64,000 bases of DNA, taken from NCBI GenBank assembly GCA_963920665.1, contig OY987273.1:16866501-16930500 (forward strand), read 5' to 3'. How positions within the stretch are numbered: the stretch's first letter is position 1; the number at the start of each line of letters is the position of its first letter. Of the stretch, positions 24,830 to 38,081 are shown in pieces. The notes beneath the pieces are model-generated. The model was given only the letters and a program-made list of their open reading frames with translations, did not search any database and had not been told where the DNA came from. This DNA is from Straminergon stramineum (Eukaryota > Streptophyta > Bryopsida > Hypnales > Calliergonaceae). The position numbers were made by a program, and so were the translations under genes.

Positions 24830-26990
24830 GTTCCAATTGGATTCACTTATTTCTTACAGTTTTTGAAGTGATAATATTGTGTATTGAATATTTTCATGTA
24901 TTCCTTGGATAGTGGTTTTGTTCTATAGTACTAGTGTACTTCTATATATTTTTAATACAATGACTATTATATTTTTGTGTGTTCCTTTCTTTTAACTCTT
25001 AGTATTGTATTTTCTTATTGATTGAAGAAATTGCATCTAGAAATAAAAAGTGATTGGAAAAAATTGAGTAGTGGATACAACTACTTTTTATTTCGTTAAT
25101 GTATAAAGCACTTGTCACGCTTTCAAATAGGGGTTTGGTTGGTTGTTGCAACTTTCCTACTTGCAAAGCTTACTTGGCAGCACCAAGTCATATATTTTTT
25201 CAGCAACTCATACGAATTCAACGGGAATCAAACTCAGACCACCTAAAGAAGATAAATAGCCTCTTACAACCAACCGTTCAGCTCATGACTTGGTGTCCAT
25301 TAAAGGGCACAATCTTTACTTGTATGAATCAAAGCACTATCTCTACAATAAATTAAAACTACAAAAACACTCTCAAAATTGCAAATCTATCATTTTAATG
25401 GAAATTGCTCTTGTCTTAATTAGAAAATTTGATATTCATCAAGCTGGATCTAATGGATATAAAATGCAAGTTTTGGCTGTCACATAGGTAATATTATTTT
25501 GAGCGGGTCCTTAGGTCTCAAAATATTGAATATGATGTTATTTCATGAGTTTTCCAACCTAGTGATGCGGTGTGTGAAATATGTTTTACCTTTGACTCCT
25601 TTGAAGTTTGGAATGCAATCATAACAATGTAATGCATATATAGACCTCACTAACTTTGTCATTTAGATTTCAATTGTTTTTAAGATGTACTTTATTACAG
25701 GCCACTACACAAATGTTAACATTGGATTAAAGCTTAGAGTGTTCGTTCTATTTCCTATTGTAGAATGCATTGACAGTGCATAACACCAATATAAATATCC
25801 TAAATGTCTAAATGAAATTATATTGTCTCTTTATTGATTATTCTATTATGACATTTATGGGACGATGTTCAAAATGATTTAAGCACTTTAATGTTATTTA
25901 ATGTGATATGATGTGGACAAGATTCAAGTAAGCATTTATATTACAAAAATGAAATTGAGGTTCAAATCATACACACTTATACCTATGTATACTTGCGTGC
26001 ACCCTAAATTGTAAACCATCAATAAATTTATCACAACCCAAAAATATTAGAGCTTAGGTAGTGTAGAATGTGAGTGACATTCAAATATGATGAGCCTTCA
26101 AGTACAACAATTGGAATAAGTAGGTCATACTCCAAGGATCACATGTTTCATCTCAAGACCTTTTTGCAAATGATTTTATAAGAAGGTTCATAAAATCATA
26201 TCTTGTAGATTATAAATTTACAATATTGATTGAATTGCTTATATAGTTGTGTTACTTGTGTTAGTTGTATACTTGTGTAGGCCTAGGATTTTTAAAAATC
26301 TTGAACCATAGGAATTTGTACTAGACTAGTATAAAAATGTGTGGGAGTGATCTTATCATCTTGAAAACTTTAAATGCATACATTGCATGATATTTGCATT
26401 TAAAGTAAGGAAAAGAATGTTTCCTTCCATCTTGCTAAATTAGATTCTTGGGCTTCTAATTTTCTTCACTTTAAATTTAAGCACTAATGATTTTCATTTT
26501 ATAATATCTTCTATTGAAGAATATAGCTAATAAGCAAAGAATCTTGAAAAAAAATTCTGAAAATAAATCATTTAATTGAGAATTTGAGATCACATATTAG
26601 AAGAATCCTCTATAAGGATGTAGGGCCTTTGGGACTTTAGGGATTAATTACTTTCCTTCAAAGGCAAACAAATCATTTAGAAATTGAAACCAATGAAATT
26701 GTTTCAATGTTAACATTGAATTTGTTTTGCTATTAGCCAAATTCCCCCAAAGTATTGTTGATATGGCTAATTTGTATAAAATTAAATTTCTTCACACACC
26801 CATTTGAATTCTTTATTTACAAATCAAATGATTTTCCAAACAACAAGCTATATGGTGCCAATTTTCATAGTTGTATCAATTTCGTGCCTCATGATATAAC
26901 ATATTTAAGATATAATTTCTATAGTTTTTTTTATTTAGTATGCAATGCATGCATCCAACCTCCTCCACAAAGTAAAAAACACCTCTCCCT
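24830..26990. other. AT-rich region, no recognisable gene
   Basis: About 2.2 kb of AT-rich DNA with only short scattered ORFs. I see no motif, terminal repeat or RNA gene. Confidence 0.45.
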
Positions 26991-27340
26991 CTCGCCCTCC
27001 TCCTCGTCTGCCCATCTGCATTTGCCATCCGCACCTCCGGCCACCTCGACAAAACTAAAATTTGAAAAATTGAAAGCAACTCTCCCCCGCCCTCCTCCCC
27101 ATCCGCTTGTCCGCATTGTTTGTCTACACCTCTGGATTCAACGTCTGCACGCTAGTGCGCTACCTCGTCCGCGAGACGTTTCACTGGCTCACCTATTTGC
27201 TCCACCGTCCACTAGTGCAATGGGGCGTCCAATGGCCCATTCCCCCGTAGGCTATGCCGAAACCCCATCTACCTTTTCCGTATGCATGTTGCCGTCCCAT
27301 CCACTTTTTGTCGGTGGCAGTGTGATCCAATGAATGGCGA
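26990..27340. other. GC/C-rich island, non-coding or relic
   Basis: The island is C-rich with CCTCCTCC, CCATCCGC and GTCCGC words in AT-rich surroundings. An ORF crossing it (26755-27333) is Pro/Ser/His-rich because of the base composition and shows no domain. It resembles other GTCCGTCC-word islands in the window (31075, 38320, 41700, 51060 and 55340). Confidence 0.4.
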
Positions 27341-29200
27341 TTTTAGACCGTACAATCTGCCCCTCTGCCTTCATGCTGTCTAATGCAGATAATGCATCCA
27401 CCTACCCTAAACTAGTGATCACATAAATGGCGGCATGGACGGCTCATTTCTTCACAGTCGTTTCCCTTTCAGAGTGGGTGATCTAGTGCCTTCGGTAATC
27501 TATGCACCCCTTCTGGCTTGGTGCATGAATGACTGTGTTTTTATAGTAAATAAATTTTATCAGTGTTTTGAGGGCTGTTTCAAATTAAGAGTGTTTAATT
27601 TTGTGTGAGTTCATTTGGTTTTTTTAAAGTACTTCTTCATTGTTCAAGTTTACTACCTTGTCAGGAACTCAAGGTATTTAGTTTTAAGGTTGACTTGATT
27701 ATTAGTAACACCAAGTATAGTTTTTTTCATTCCAATTTTTCATTCACCCTTTTCAACATCTAGCAAGAGCATTCCCAAATTACATTTGAACTCTGAAACC
27801 TTTTTGTTTCATTATTAATTGAGGTTTGGAGCTTACCATGTCATGTGAAAGTGGTATGTCGCAGCCCTAGTAACACCTTACAACTCCAACTAGACTTCAA
27901 GAGCCCTTCATAGCTTTCAGGACTCACCACACTCCAATAGCAGTACCACTTAGGCCCAACTAACTAACACTGCACATGCCACGCACTCACAATATTAGTT
28001 CCCATTTTCAACTCACATTGCTAAGTCCCAGTGCTCGGGACTTCTAGTACGCATTCTACTCGAGACACCTGGCATATTACTTTGTGACATGGGGCGGAAC
28101 TTCAATCTTACTATACTAGGACTCATGGTGGCACTACTCACCATGGTCCTAACCGCTCTTGGTTGTCACCCCACTTCATACTAGGCCCGTTGTGTACTTG
28201 CTACTCTCACACCAACACTAATCGAAACTCAAAACTCGGAACACATTGCTAAAGGCCTAGCAAGGAGTGGGACTCCAACCAACCAGTGCCCCAAGACACT
28301 CACACAAGTATTCCAAGGAGCCTTGAAGTCAGTAATGAAGTTACATTTCCACCCATAAATCACCGAAATTCACCAAGGCTCCAAGAGGGAGTGAAAAGTG
28401 AGACCAACCCTTCCTATAGTACTCTCTATAGTATTTGGTAGCCCCCCCCCCCTTGTAGGTCAAAGGGACTTGCCAAACCCCCTTGGGTTTTGGAAGACCA
28501 CCCGTTTCTAACTGAAATCCCCAAGTTCTACCTTTGTTTGGACTCCCGAACTTCCAAATGCCGTAACTTTGTTGTTAGGACTCCAAATCCCACAGACAAG
28601 CCCATTTTGGATATCTATAAAACAATTAAATGCCGATGGATTGCTCACTTGTCCCATTTGGATAAGTCCTCACAAAGTTATGGCCCTCCAAAGATTCGAG
28701 TTCATTGGGAGTGGCGTCACGCCTTTACCGCGGCCCTTCTCTAGGACATAACTTTTGGCTCATGGCTTAGAACCTTGTAATGCTTGGCATTCTAGCTTCC
28801 TTGTCTTTGTATCTTTCCAATTGTATGCTACATACCATGATTTTTTGAGTGATTCTTTAGGAAACCCTCACACCTAGCCTTTGAGTGTCCTAGCGCCATT
28901 GGGACACCCCTAACTTTGAACGGCCATAACTTCTAGCCTACTAGTCCAAATCACTTGTTCTTTGGACGGTTAGAAGCGTCTTCTTAAGAGATTTTCAAGC
29001 ATGTATGACATACTACTATGCCCTTTGTAAACAAGGCGCTATTGCGCCCTATTTGCTTGGGAGTCTTTCATTTCTCCCTTCTTAGTCTAGTGCAAGGCTT
29101 GGGAAGTCACCCTGAAGGTCTCCCTTGCTCACTAAGGTACTTTGGGCACCCCAAGGAGATAGGTATGTGACATGGTGGAGGAAGTAAGAAGGGGAAATCC
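27341..29200. other. No recognisable gene; balanced-GC segment with a poly-C run
   Basis: From about 27840 to 29100 the base composition is more balanced than in the flanks, and a run of about ten C lies near 28442. Short ORFs at 28490-28744 lack motifs. The segment may be an unrecognised repeat; no ends were found. Confidence 0.35.
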
Positions 29201-29206
29201 CAATAA

Positions 29207-30097
29207 ATGAATTGGAAAGATTGGGCAGACATGATGTGTGTAGCGGAGCCTAGATGGGAGGAAGAGCCGAAGAAAATGTGGGACTGTAAAATGTGCAAAA
29301 AGTACATTAAGAGGACTCACCTCTCCAAACTATGGTCATGTGATCGTGCAAAGGTGCAGGTTTGTCTCTAGAAAAGACAAATGGCCACATGTAGGAGTGA
29401 ACCTTTTGTTTACCGATATAAAGAAATAACCTCTGCTTCAGGTTTACCAAGCTCCAAACCAAATATCATGAACTATTCTAACATGGCAATGATTTGGGCG
29501 AAGATAGTACTCCACAAAGAAGTAGATTGGCACACAATTGTAAGGCGCAATGTGAGAAATTTGACTTGTGACAAAGCCATAATTGCTACTAATTGGGCGG
29601 AACCAAGTGATTGCATGCTGGAGTGGTCCAATTGAGGCTATGGAGGACTTCCTACGGTTGTGTTACCAGATGCTAAGGATGATTGGTTAGATGAAGATGA
29701 TGATGATTAACCAACACCCGTGACATTTGAGGAAAGGCACAAACGTCAAGAAGATTGGGAGGACATTGAGTACCAATAGTAGATGGACAAGGCCATGTGC
29801 TGGAGCATAGAGGACCGGAGTCGACAACATGACGAGTCACAAGATAGGCGAGGTGGTTCACACTATGGTGGTTCTAGCCAAGGAGGCTCCCAATACTATT
29901 CTAGAACTGTTGCACATGATTCATATGGGCATCAAGGAGGCTCTTATTATGGCGGATCAAGTCAAGAAGGCTCTCAATATTACTCTAGTTCCACTACACA
30001 TGGTTGTCCAATTTTATTTGGAAAGAGTCTTGAAAAAAGACGGTTTCATTTACAATATGAAATTACTTGGACCCTCTTAGAAGTTGTGTTTGAATGA
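29207..30097 (+). pseudogene. Zinc-finger / Gly-Tyr-rich-tail gene (family Z, copy 1), decayed
   Basis: From ATG 29207 the frame gives MNWKDWADMM, then a BED-like finger: KKMWDCKMCKKYIKRTH-LSKLW (about 29267-29330), with Cys-x2-Cys and a following His. After a stop and frame change it continues with FVYRYKEI, INxSNMAMIWAKIV, VDW (29381-29635), a TNWAEPSDCMLEWSN motif, an acidic DEDDDD run (about 29690-29710), and a C-terminal repeat region rich in Gly, Ser, Tyr and Gln (29829-30010, GGSHYGGSSQGGSQYY and GGSYYGGSSQEGSQYY). The same order occurs in the copy split by element C. The function is unknown; the finger suggests DNA binding, and the tail is probably disordered. Confidence 0.55.
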
Positions 30098-30369
30098 TTT
30101 CATGGATATTTGAATTAAAATGACAAACTCCTTCATTAATTGTGGTTTTTCATTTTTTAGTGTTTATACTTATAATGTATCAACTATCAAGAGACCTAAA
30201 TTCTTGACGACGAAGGATTTTAAATAAATTTACAAAGAAAATTTATTTGAAAAAGGGAGTTATGCCTTATTTACTAGAAATCCTCAAAATCAAGCATTCC
30301 TCTTTCTTGCTTTCATTATGCAATTTTGAGATTCAATTGCCCTTCACTTTTCTTTTAAGAATACTTCCC

Positions 30370-31030
30370 TTGAGTACATGATTGTATTTATTAACCCCTA
30401 ACTGCCCAAGGCACCAAATTCTAGTGTTTCAAAAACTTTGAAGTTAAGTAGAACCCAACCAAATTGCTATTATTAGTAGTTTAAATATTAGGAGAACTCT
30501 TTTTGATGTCTATTTTTAGGTACAAAAAGCCAATCTTGAAAATGAAGGATTATGATTTTTCTATTCAAGATTTTGTGCAAGGATGCCCATTGCAATCTTT
30601 AACTCCCATAGTGTTGAGGGCTCCTGGAAATGAGCCTCAAATACAATAGCTCTTGAAGGAAAAATCACATTAGAAATTCATTTAAGAAAATCGTAGAATA
30701 GATTTTTTAAAACTGTAAATTGATTGAGGTTGTGCATGCTAAGTCCAATAACCTCATATTTTTTTAGTGACCAACTTTATAGAGTTGACATGCAAAAAGA
30801 GAATTGAAAATTTTTCATGCTTTTAACATCCTCATGATCAAACATTATAAGCTTTCAATTTGTAAGTGATATTGTTATTTTTTTTCCCATGTGATGTTTA
30901 ACATGTCTAGTTTGAATTTGTACAGTTACAATTCAAAAGAAATTAATATAACTTAAGAAAATGTTGAATTTTTGTTCAATTTAGAACAAATTTCAAGAAG
31001 GTCCAAATAGGCCTTGGGTATTTTGGGGTT
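30370..31030 (+). repeat. Dispersed repeat, inverted partner of 49760-50450
   Basis: Words such as GGATGCCCATTGCAATCTT, AACATGTCTAGTTTGAATT and TTCAATTTAGAACAAATTTC occur here and, as reverse complements in reverse order, at 49760-50450. Both copies are about 0.66 kb, and each borders a GC-richer island. No coding sequence is seen. Confidence 0.75.
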
Positions 31031-31074
31031 AAAAAATAAAATTCTATCATTATTCATGAAGTGCACAACTTCGC

Positions 31075-31440
31075 AGACGACCTCGCAGACGACCTCGCAA
31101 ACGGCCAAGCAAACTCATGGACAAATGGGTGGACAGTCTCCTGGAGGCGCGAACAGCCTCGAGGACGGACAATGACACCTACAAACAGTTTGACGAATGA
31201 CTAGGCGAATTTGCGGACGCACTCTCAAAGTTGCAGATGGCATTCCAGACAGACATGGTAGTCTGGTGGACGGGCAATCGAGTGGTTGGGTGGACAGCCG
31301 GTTGGATTTGCGGACGGGGAGGTGGATGAACAAAACGATTGTTGGACGGTCTTTGGGATCCACAGACAAACTGTGCAAATGGCAGATGGCATCGCTAATA
31401 GGGATCCGAAATCGCAAACATGGTGGTGGATAGGCTAACG
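31075..31440. other. G-rich island with GACGGAC words
   Basis: Repeated GCAGACGACCTCGC, GGACGGAC and GTGGACGGG words lie in AT-rich surroundings. ORFs on both strands here come from the low-complexity sequence. The island abuts the inverted dispersed repeat, as the island at 49100-49480 does for its partner. Confidence 0.45.
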
Positions 31441-32930
31441 AGCGAACAACGACGTAGGCAAAGTAAAAGAATTACCCCCCTTGGTAAAAACCCAAAAATT
31501 GAATGTCATAAGATGTCTCGGGGGGTCGCGTCCGCAAACGTCGGACATTCAAACGCTCGTGGTTGCATCCAAACGTCTTGTCAACCTTGGCAGCGTTTGT
31601 TGAGTCTCGACGTCCCAACTTCTGATTCTTGGACGCGATTATGCCTAGGATGTTGACTTTTGTTAACCATGCTAGCACGTCCCTTGTCATGTATTGGGAA
31701 CACTAATGGATTTTCATGACTGTCTACTCGAATGCAAGCCATGCTACTAGTATACAATCCTAAACAACTTAGAAGGGAGGCAAAGGTTCCTTAGGAAGGG
31801 ATTTTGAAGACATGAAGCTAGTGGAGTCCTATCATATACCCTTTCTTTTCATGCAAGAGGAAGAGGAGGATGTTAAAATTAAGGATACATGGTAGGTACT
31901 CTTTTTTTGTAAATGTCATAGTTCTTGCATGACCAAGCACGTTTAGTTGAACATATATTAATATAAATAAATATTGAAGGCATACCCATGTTTGCACAAT
32001 GGTCTTTTATCTTCATTTGATTTCAATTAGCATTTCAACAACGTGATTTTGCAAGACTCCCTAGAAATATTAAGTGATAGAATATTAGCTAAGCAATATG
32101 GTCCATAGCCTTGAAATAAAGTATACGTTCTTCTTGTAGATTGCCGTCAATTTTACTTTGTCCGAGAGGGTCTCTGTCACTTTTCAAATTTTGATGAATG
32201 AGCCTATTATTTGAAAATAGTACATTGCTAGCCCATGAAGTTTGCATCTTCCACCAATCCCACATAAAATCGGCCCATTCTCCAATGCACGGGATTCATT
32301 TGAATTTTGTCAGTGCACCAAAGTAGTTGCCAAAGCATATTTTCACACTATCCAATGAGGGGATTTTAATTAGCTATCCATAAAGTGACATTTATGAATG
32401 CAGTTGGCTTGCTCCTTACGATGCATAAATATGACATCGCCTCCCATCAAGGAGTCATTTTTTAGTGGGACATGGGATTAGGATTTCTGTAGTTGTATTT
32501 AGAAAATAAATTGGATACTTCTATGGTATCGCCTCTACAATTGTATTCTACAAAATTTCAATGTCCTTATCACATCATTCAATTACTTCATAAATTGGCA
32601 AAGTTGTGGTTCTTCATGGACTTCTAATGATGTAGTTAAGTGAAAAAGATGAAAAGTTCATCTAATTACTTGCATTTAATCCATTTATCATGAATTTCTA
32701 AGATCCATTTAAGCATTCACCTCCGAATGAGAAAACTACACATTTCAAAATCTAACATGCATGCAAGATTTGTATTTGTGGACAGTGACATCATTAAATA
32801 GTGACGTCATGGTCCTATGATTGTCACTATTTACACTTCAACAATATTAGAAAATTTGTAACCTACCTCTACATCAAAAAACATCTTATATTGTTCTACC
32901 AAAGTAACCAAACTACACTATATTTTATTC
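31441..32930. other. No recognisable gene
   Basis: AT-rich sequence with short ORFs only. I see no motif, repeat end or RNA gene. Confidence 0.4.
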
Positions 32931-32936
32931 TAAATT

Positions 32937-33898
32937 AGAACTACTATCATTGTTTTGATTTTGAGGTGTGGAACCGGAGCCACCATATGGCCCATATCCG
33001 CTTGACCTTCCTCCTTGTCTATAATTTCCAAAGTATGGACCTCCAATTGGTGGAGGAGGAGGTGGTGCATTCTCCTCTGACCCTCTAGTCCCCTGTTGAC
33101 ATGAATCATTGTAGTATGAGCTTTCGGGAGGCCCATATGATTCTTGCCCCCCCATCCTTGGATAATACTACAAGCCGCCATATTCAGAACCACCATAGTC
33201 CATGTACCTTGTGCTTCCATGGCCTCCTATGTTCTGAAAGTCATCACTGGGGTCATTATTGAATTGTGAACTTCCTCCTCCATATTGCAGGTGAGGTGCA
33301 TCAAGATCATGACGGGGGTGACAATTGCTGACGTGGTCAACCTTGATTCACCACATTATTTCTCATTGCCTCTTGCATTTGATTGTAGAAGTCAATGTCT
33401 TTGCATTTGTCTCGGCATTTGTGCTTTTCTGGAAGGGGAGGTGGAGGTGGCAAGTCTTTTTAATCATCATCATCACAATTATCCTCTGCATCTAGCATTA
33501 GTTCCGGTAGAAACCCAAATTGACCATGATTAGACCAAGCTAGTAGGCAATCAATTGGGCCAAACCAATTGGTGTCTATCTCCACCTTATCATAGGTCAT
33601 TTTGAACTTTTTGTCCTTCCCTATAACTATACACCAATCAACATCTCTTTGGAATACAATCTCTGCCCAAACTATGGCCATGGTAGAATAGTTTATGATA
33701 TTTGATTTAGAGGCATCTAAATTGCAAGTTGCCTAAATCTCCTCGTACCTTTGAACAAAATGTACACTCTTGCAGGTATTCATGGGGCCTTTCCACCATC
33801 TCATTTGTCACTCTAATGCCTCCATGTTATCCGTTGGCCACAGTTTTGCAATGTGTGACATTTTCACATAATGCTTGCATGTTCTACAAGACCATACT
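32937..33898 (-). pseudogene. Family Z gene copy 2, 3' part (split by element C)
   Basis: On the minus strand, directly after element C, the frame continues the finger begun at 37949-38081 (VWSCRTCKHYVKMSHIAKLW). A stop and frame change follow, then RWWKGPMNTCK, FVQRYEEI, SNIINYSTMAIVWAEIVFQRDVDW (33681 leftwards), TNWFGPIDCLLAWSN, the acidic EDNCDDDD end (about 33460), and a Pro- then Gly/Tyr-rich tail (33155-32925, PPPPPPIGGPYFGNYRQGG). Each block has its counterpart at 29207-30097. Together the two parts give about 365 codons, probably the full gene. Several stops show it is no longer functional. Confidence 0.55.
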
Positions 33899-34999
33899 TG
33901 TTATACGCGAAGAGGAGCGTAAGTACCCTTACAACACCAAAACATCATAAAATGGCTCGAAATATCGTCTCAGGGGATTCTAGACTATTGTTGTAAGTCG
34001 AGATTATCCGTATTACTGACTTAAGCACTCTTTTCACTTCCTTTCTCTCTTCCGGATCTCTACCTTTCCAGAATCTAATCTGGATCCTCTCCTTTCCAGA
34101 ATCCAGATCCATCTCTTCTCACACACACACTCATTTTTGATGCCTCTGTTTTATCCTCAAAAGTGGACCCTTTGATCTTGTAGAGGGATAGGGACTCACC
34201 ACTCTTATTCCTCACACTCTTTTCTCTTTCTAAACTACACAAAACACCCTTAGACCAAATGTTGCACTAGATCAGACTAAGAAACACTCTCACAACTTCC
34301 CAGATGGCCAATCCGGAAGGCAGGTCACTTAGAGCCATAACAAGTCCTTTTCACTACAACGACAAATCAACAACAACTGGAACCAATGGGGGATTGTTAG
34401 TCATTTACTAGACTGATCCTAGGGTTTGGCAAACCTTTAGGAGAGTAGGATGGGGATTTTTCTGCTGGCGGTTGCTTATCTCCGCACGGAACCCTCCTTG
34501 GTATTTCGGACTCGCACCCACGCCACTTCTTACCAAATTTCCATTCCACTGTTTTAAAGGCACCGAGCACAATATCGTATTCACAAGCCTAAACTAAATT
34601 ACAAACATTCCCTCCAAATTAGATCCAATCACCTCAGATCCGGATTCCTCCTTTCCTCCTCTCTCTTACACTTCAATGCTCTCATAAGCAAACACAAAAA
34701 AGTTGGATATATGACAGATCAATTCTTGAATGTCCACTTGGTGGCTTAGATTAAAGAAAAGATGACAAGATACCAACTATAAGTGCTAGGATGGAATGAG
34801 AGGACAACAAGCCTGCCGTCCCTTAAAAACTCAAAAACCCAAAGCCAAAAACGCCACTTGGAGATCCAAGCGACCAACTACAAACTTCCCAAGAAACCTA
34901 GAAAGTCAGATCCTACAAAATCGAAACCTGGGCCCACACTTGGAAACCCGGTTCAGTTTCAAAATTCAAATCCTAACTAACTAAATCCTAAATACTTTG

Positions 35000-37507
35000 C
35001 CTTTCACGCCTTCTTTTGATTGCTCCTGCCTTGACTTGCTTGTGCCTGGATGGATGCCCTTGGAGTTGCCTCCTAGGGAGATCACTTAATGTATCCATTG
35101 GGAACTACGTGTGTTAAGAATTTAGACCCCCTATATTATATTCTAAAATTTAAATAAAAGAAAAAGAAAAAAATATGACTAGATTTTTCTACTTTGAAAG
35201 TTTATGTTGTGAATTATTGGTATTTTTTTTAGATAATTATAATTAGTTACAAATTTTAGAAATAAAAAGATACACTGCAAAGCTAAAAATAACTTTCACA
35301 CCCCTATTTTATATAAGAAAAAATTGTCTAAAAAATGAACGAAAAATTCCTAAAAATAACACCCTATTGAAAGTTCATTTTTCTTGAATAATGATGCAAT
35401 GGTCATCTAAAATGTATTCTCTATAAATATTTGAGTAAAAAAAAAGGGCAATTTAATTCATTATTCAACCTATTCTAGAAATCATTTTATTTTTTATTTG
35501 AGTTAGAAATTTTAGGCAATAGAAACATATAGTCATTATTAAACAAAGCTCAAAGTTATAGGTTGAAATTATTATTTATTAAAAAGTATATAGGGGGTCA
35601 AAAAATCACTTTAACACATGTGGTTTGTTATGGATACACTAAGTGATCTCCCCGGGAGTTGCCTTCACTGGAGTTGTCTTCACTGCTGCCTGAGTCTGGA
35701 TCTTTCGGATCTCCGGAGATGAATTTTCTTCTTTCATATCCTTCCCTCTTCTTCTTCCAATTCAGTTTAGTACTTCTTTGCGTCAGATTTCTCAATCTAA
35801 GCGATTTCTTGCTCGTCCTCTCCTTCTCCTTGGGTTGGGGCTGTTCCATATGCTCAAAACCTTCCAGATGGGTCTGGGCCAAATTCTTTAGTCCTCCCAT
35901 CCGGTCCACCAAATCACTTCGGATAAGCAACTTGGGTGTCTGAAGGGCTTCCTTCTCAAGAAAACGGGTAGTTGGAATAGGCGGTGAGACAGTAACTTCC
36001 GGTGGCGCTAACTCCCATGCTACAACCCGCTGCTTGGTCAGCTCTCGAACTATCTTTACACTCCCCCGAATGGTCTTCTCCAGCTGACTTGAGAAGGGCT
36101 TTGTTGAATGCCAAAAAGTCTCCTTAAGAACTTCCAGTCTTGGCGGAAGTGGCAACGATGCCGTTAACTTCACCAAAGTTTCCGTGTCAAAGTGGATTTC
36201 TGGAAAGTGAACAAAATCCAAGACCCGATCTGCATCAATACACCCTAAGAGCTGGCGCATCTCCTTCAACACTACCTCCATCTGTGATGAGAAATCGACC
36301 AGGATCCAGACTACCTTGGATCAGGTCAAATGTCCTTTCTCGATTAGCCGGTTTTGGGCGAGGGAGGCCTTGATGATGAGCTTCGCGGGTCTACCCACCA
36401 GACTGAATAGGTTCTTGATGAGTTGTAGAGCTTCCTTCTCTCTTTGTTTTGATGCGGCTATCTCTCCTTCTACCCAATTCAATTTGGATTGGAGGTCATT
36501 CTTCTCCTTCTCCAAATTCTCGATCAGCTCCTCCTTCCGTCTCAGCTCCTCCGGATTCAGAAGTCTCTTCACTACATCCAGCACATCCTCTAGCTCGACC
36601 TTCAACTCCTTGATCGCCTGGAGTACGTTCACCAAGTTTTTGTGGTACTCTTGTGCCTACAACATCCAATTGAATCCGATCTTGAAGAATCTGGAAATTC
36701 CTTCCATTTGCTTCTCCGGAGCAAGGAGTTTTCCTTGTGAAGCCAGATCGATGGATTTCCTTCGTCTCCGATCCATGAGTTGCTCCTCCTCTTTCAACTC
36801 TTCTTCTTCATCGAATGCCGACTGCTCCGCCTCTACTTTGTCCGTGAGGCCATAATGCAAGATCGTGGTTCTAGTGTTGTATTCTACCATCTCTGCATTA
36901 CTCAAAAGTTCTGCATAGTGGTAGAGGTGGAACAGGTAAGGACCGATTGGATTGGTTTTAGCCTTTCCTACATGAGCGACAAGTTTGGGGACCACTACTC
37001 CAATTACCTTCCCTTAGTGGATTGGTCTACCTTCCATTGCACCAAAAATGGTGTTGGCCACCGTGATAGTAATTTGGGTAGGCTTTTCTGGATACAAGAT
37101 TGGAATAATGAATTCTAAGACCCTTTTTTGCCTCCCACCTAGATAGTCACTAATGGCATACCCCTCCTTAGCATGGGCCGCATTCTTAAATTTCCCGGCC
37201 GTGAACTTCTCAGTTTGGGAGGCTAATTCGGATCCTTTCTTTGGGAATCCGTATACATTTGCCCAAACCTTATCCGTCCAGGTTCTGGGTCGCCCCCTTA
37301 CTATCAACTCATATTGATTCAGAGCTCCTACGATGAGCTCTTGAATCATATGCTCATTCTTCATGGTCCATAGCCTAAGGAATAGGCCAACACACCCTAC
37401 CGTGCTCAGGTCGTCTTCTAACTACAACTGGTCACTTTATCTCTCTGGAATGGTAAGACTGACCATCCGTGCAGTAACTGAGGGTTTATGGCTACCTCCC
37501 TCTGCCA
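35000..37507 (-). pseudogene. Gag-like protein ORF of copy C, interrupted by a MITE
   Basis: The minus-strand frame is well preserved in pieces. The N-terminal block (37364-37014) has MIQELIVGALNQYELIVRGRP, WTDKVWANVYGFPKKG and ANTIFGAMEGRP. Next comes VPKLVAHVGKAKTNPIGPYLFHLYH (36995-36657), then the coiled coil (36635-36321, LRRKEELIENLEKEKNDLQ), then the C-terminal part (36281-35654), which is cut by the MITE. The remaining end lies at about 35000-35075. The start codon position reads GTG instead of ATG (37505-37507). This is the most readable example of the family protein together with copy D. Confidence 0.6.
35076..35653. mobile_element. MITE inside copy C (578 bp, long terminal inverted repeats)
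   Basis: The left end GGGAGATCACTTAATGTATC is matched by the reverse complement of the right end, GGGAGATCACTTAGTGTATC. Similarity continues inward through (A/T)AC(A/C)ACGTGTGTTAA-like and GACCCCCTATAT words to about 70 bp. The interior is very AT-rich with no ORF. Copies A, B and D lack it at this point, so the boundaries follow from comparison. The pre-insertion site reads GCCTCC|GGAGTTGCC. No target duplication longer than 2 bp is clear, so I cannot assign a superfamily. Confidence 0.75.
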
Positions 37508-37948
37508 CAGAGAATCAGAACTAAGTTTGGATCTAGTGGAGAAGGACAGTCCTCAACTCCTTAAACAATCGCTAACTCACCACTCTTTCATTCAACTACA
37601 CGAGCACAAACATCTACAGAAGAAAGAGGGAAGAGAAATGAAGGTGGTGGGGGTTAAGTTCCTGTCATCCTACTGACCGTTCCTAGTAAGTGACCGTTTA
37701 TCCTAATGATTCCCTAGGTTCCTAGACTGGAACTCTAGGATGTAGGTTGTCGCTATTCGGGTTTCAGGAATCCGGTTCCGTCTTGGATCATTTTACTAAA
37801 TACTTGGATCATCTTCTCAACCTTAATGCAATGTTTAAGCTAAGCGGATTCTAATTCTGTTTGCTTAGTGAAAATTTAGAAAAATTCCATACTATAATAG
37901 ATCTATTGCATACTAACCCGGTAGATTCTAAGTTTCCGTCTCGTGACA

Positions 37949-38081
37949 ATACTTTTTTGGGCTCATATTGCCAAACCTCTTTAGCTACCTTGAATTCGTC
38001 AAAAAAAGCATCCCAATCCATGTCTTGTGATTTTTCCTTTGTACTCTTTTTGAAAGGATTGGGAATTCCTTTAGAAGGCAT
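37949..38081 (-). pseudogene. Family Z gene copy 2, 5' part
   Basis: From ATG 38081 on the minus strand the frame reads MPSKGIPNPFKK, MDWDAFFDEF and VWQYEPKK up to the copy C boundary, where the finger (VWSCRTCK) begins. It aligns with the start of copy 1 at 29207 (MNWKDWADMM...EEPKKMWDCKMCK). The first exon is otherwise intact. Confidence 0.55.

Larger units (their letters stand above)
33899..37948 (-). mobile_element. TGTCG-family element, copy C (4,050 bp including a MITE), perfect target duplication
   Basis: The left end is TGTTATACGCG and the right GTCTCGTGACA. The flanks are ATACT at both 33894-33898 and 37949-37953, an exact 5-bp target duplication. Without the 578-bp MITE at 35076-35653 the element is 3,472 bp, close to copies A and B. 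It interrupts the zinc-finger codons of a family Z gene (minus strand). Removing the element and one ATACT rejoins KKVW with SCRTCK in frame. Confidence 0.85.

Noticed and set aside
26755..27333. 192-codon plus-strand ORF
   Set aside because: It is Pro/Ser/His-rich only where the DNA becomes C-rich, has no domain, and its first half lies in AT-rich DNA.
31115..31656. ORFs on both strands in the G-rich island
   Set aside because: They reflect repeated GACGGAC words and have no domain.
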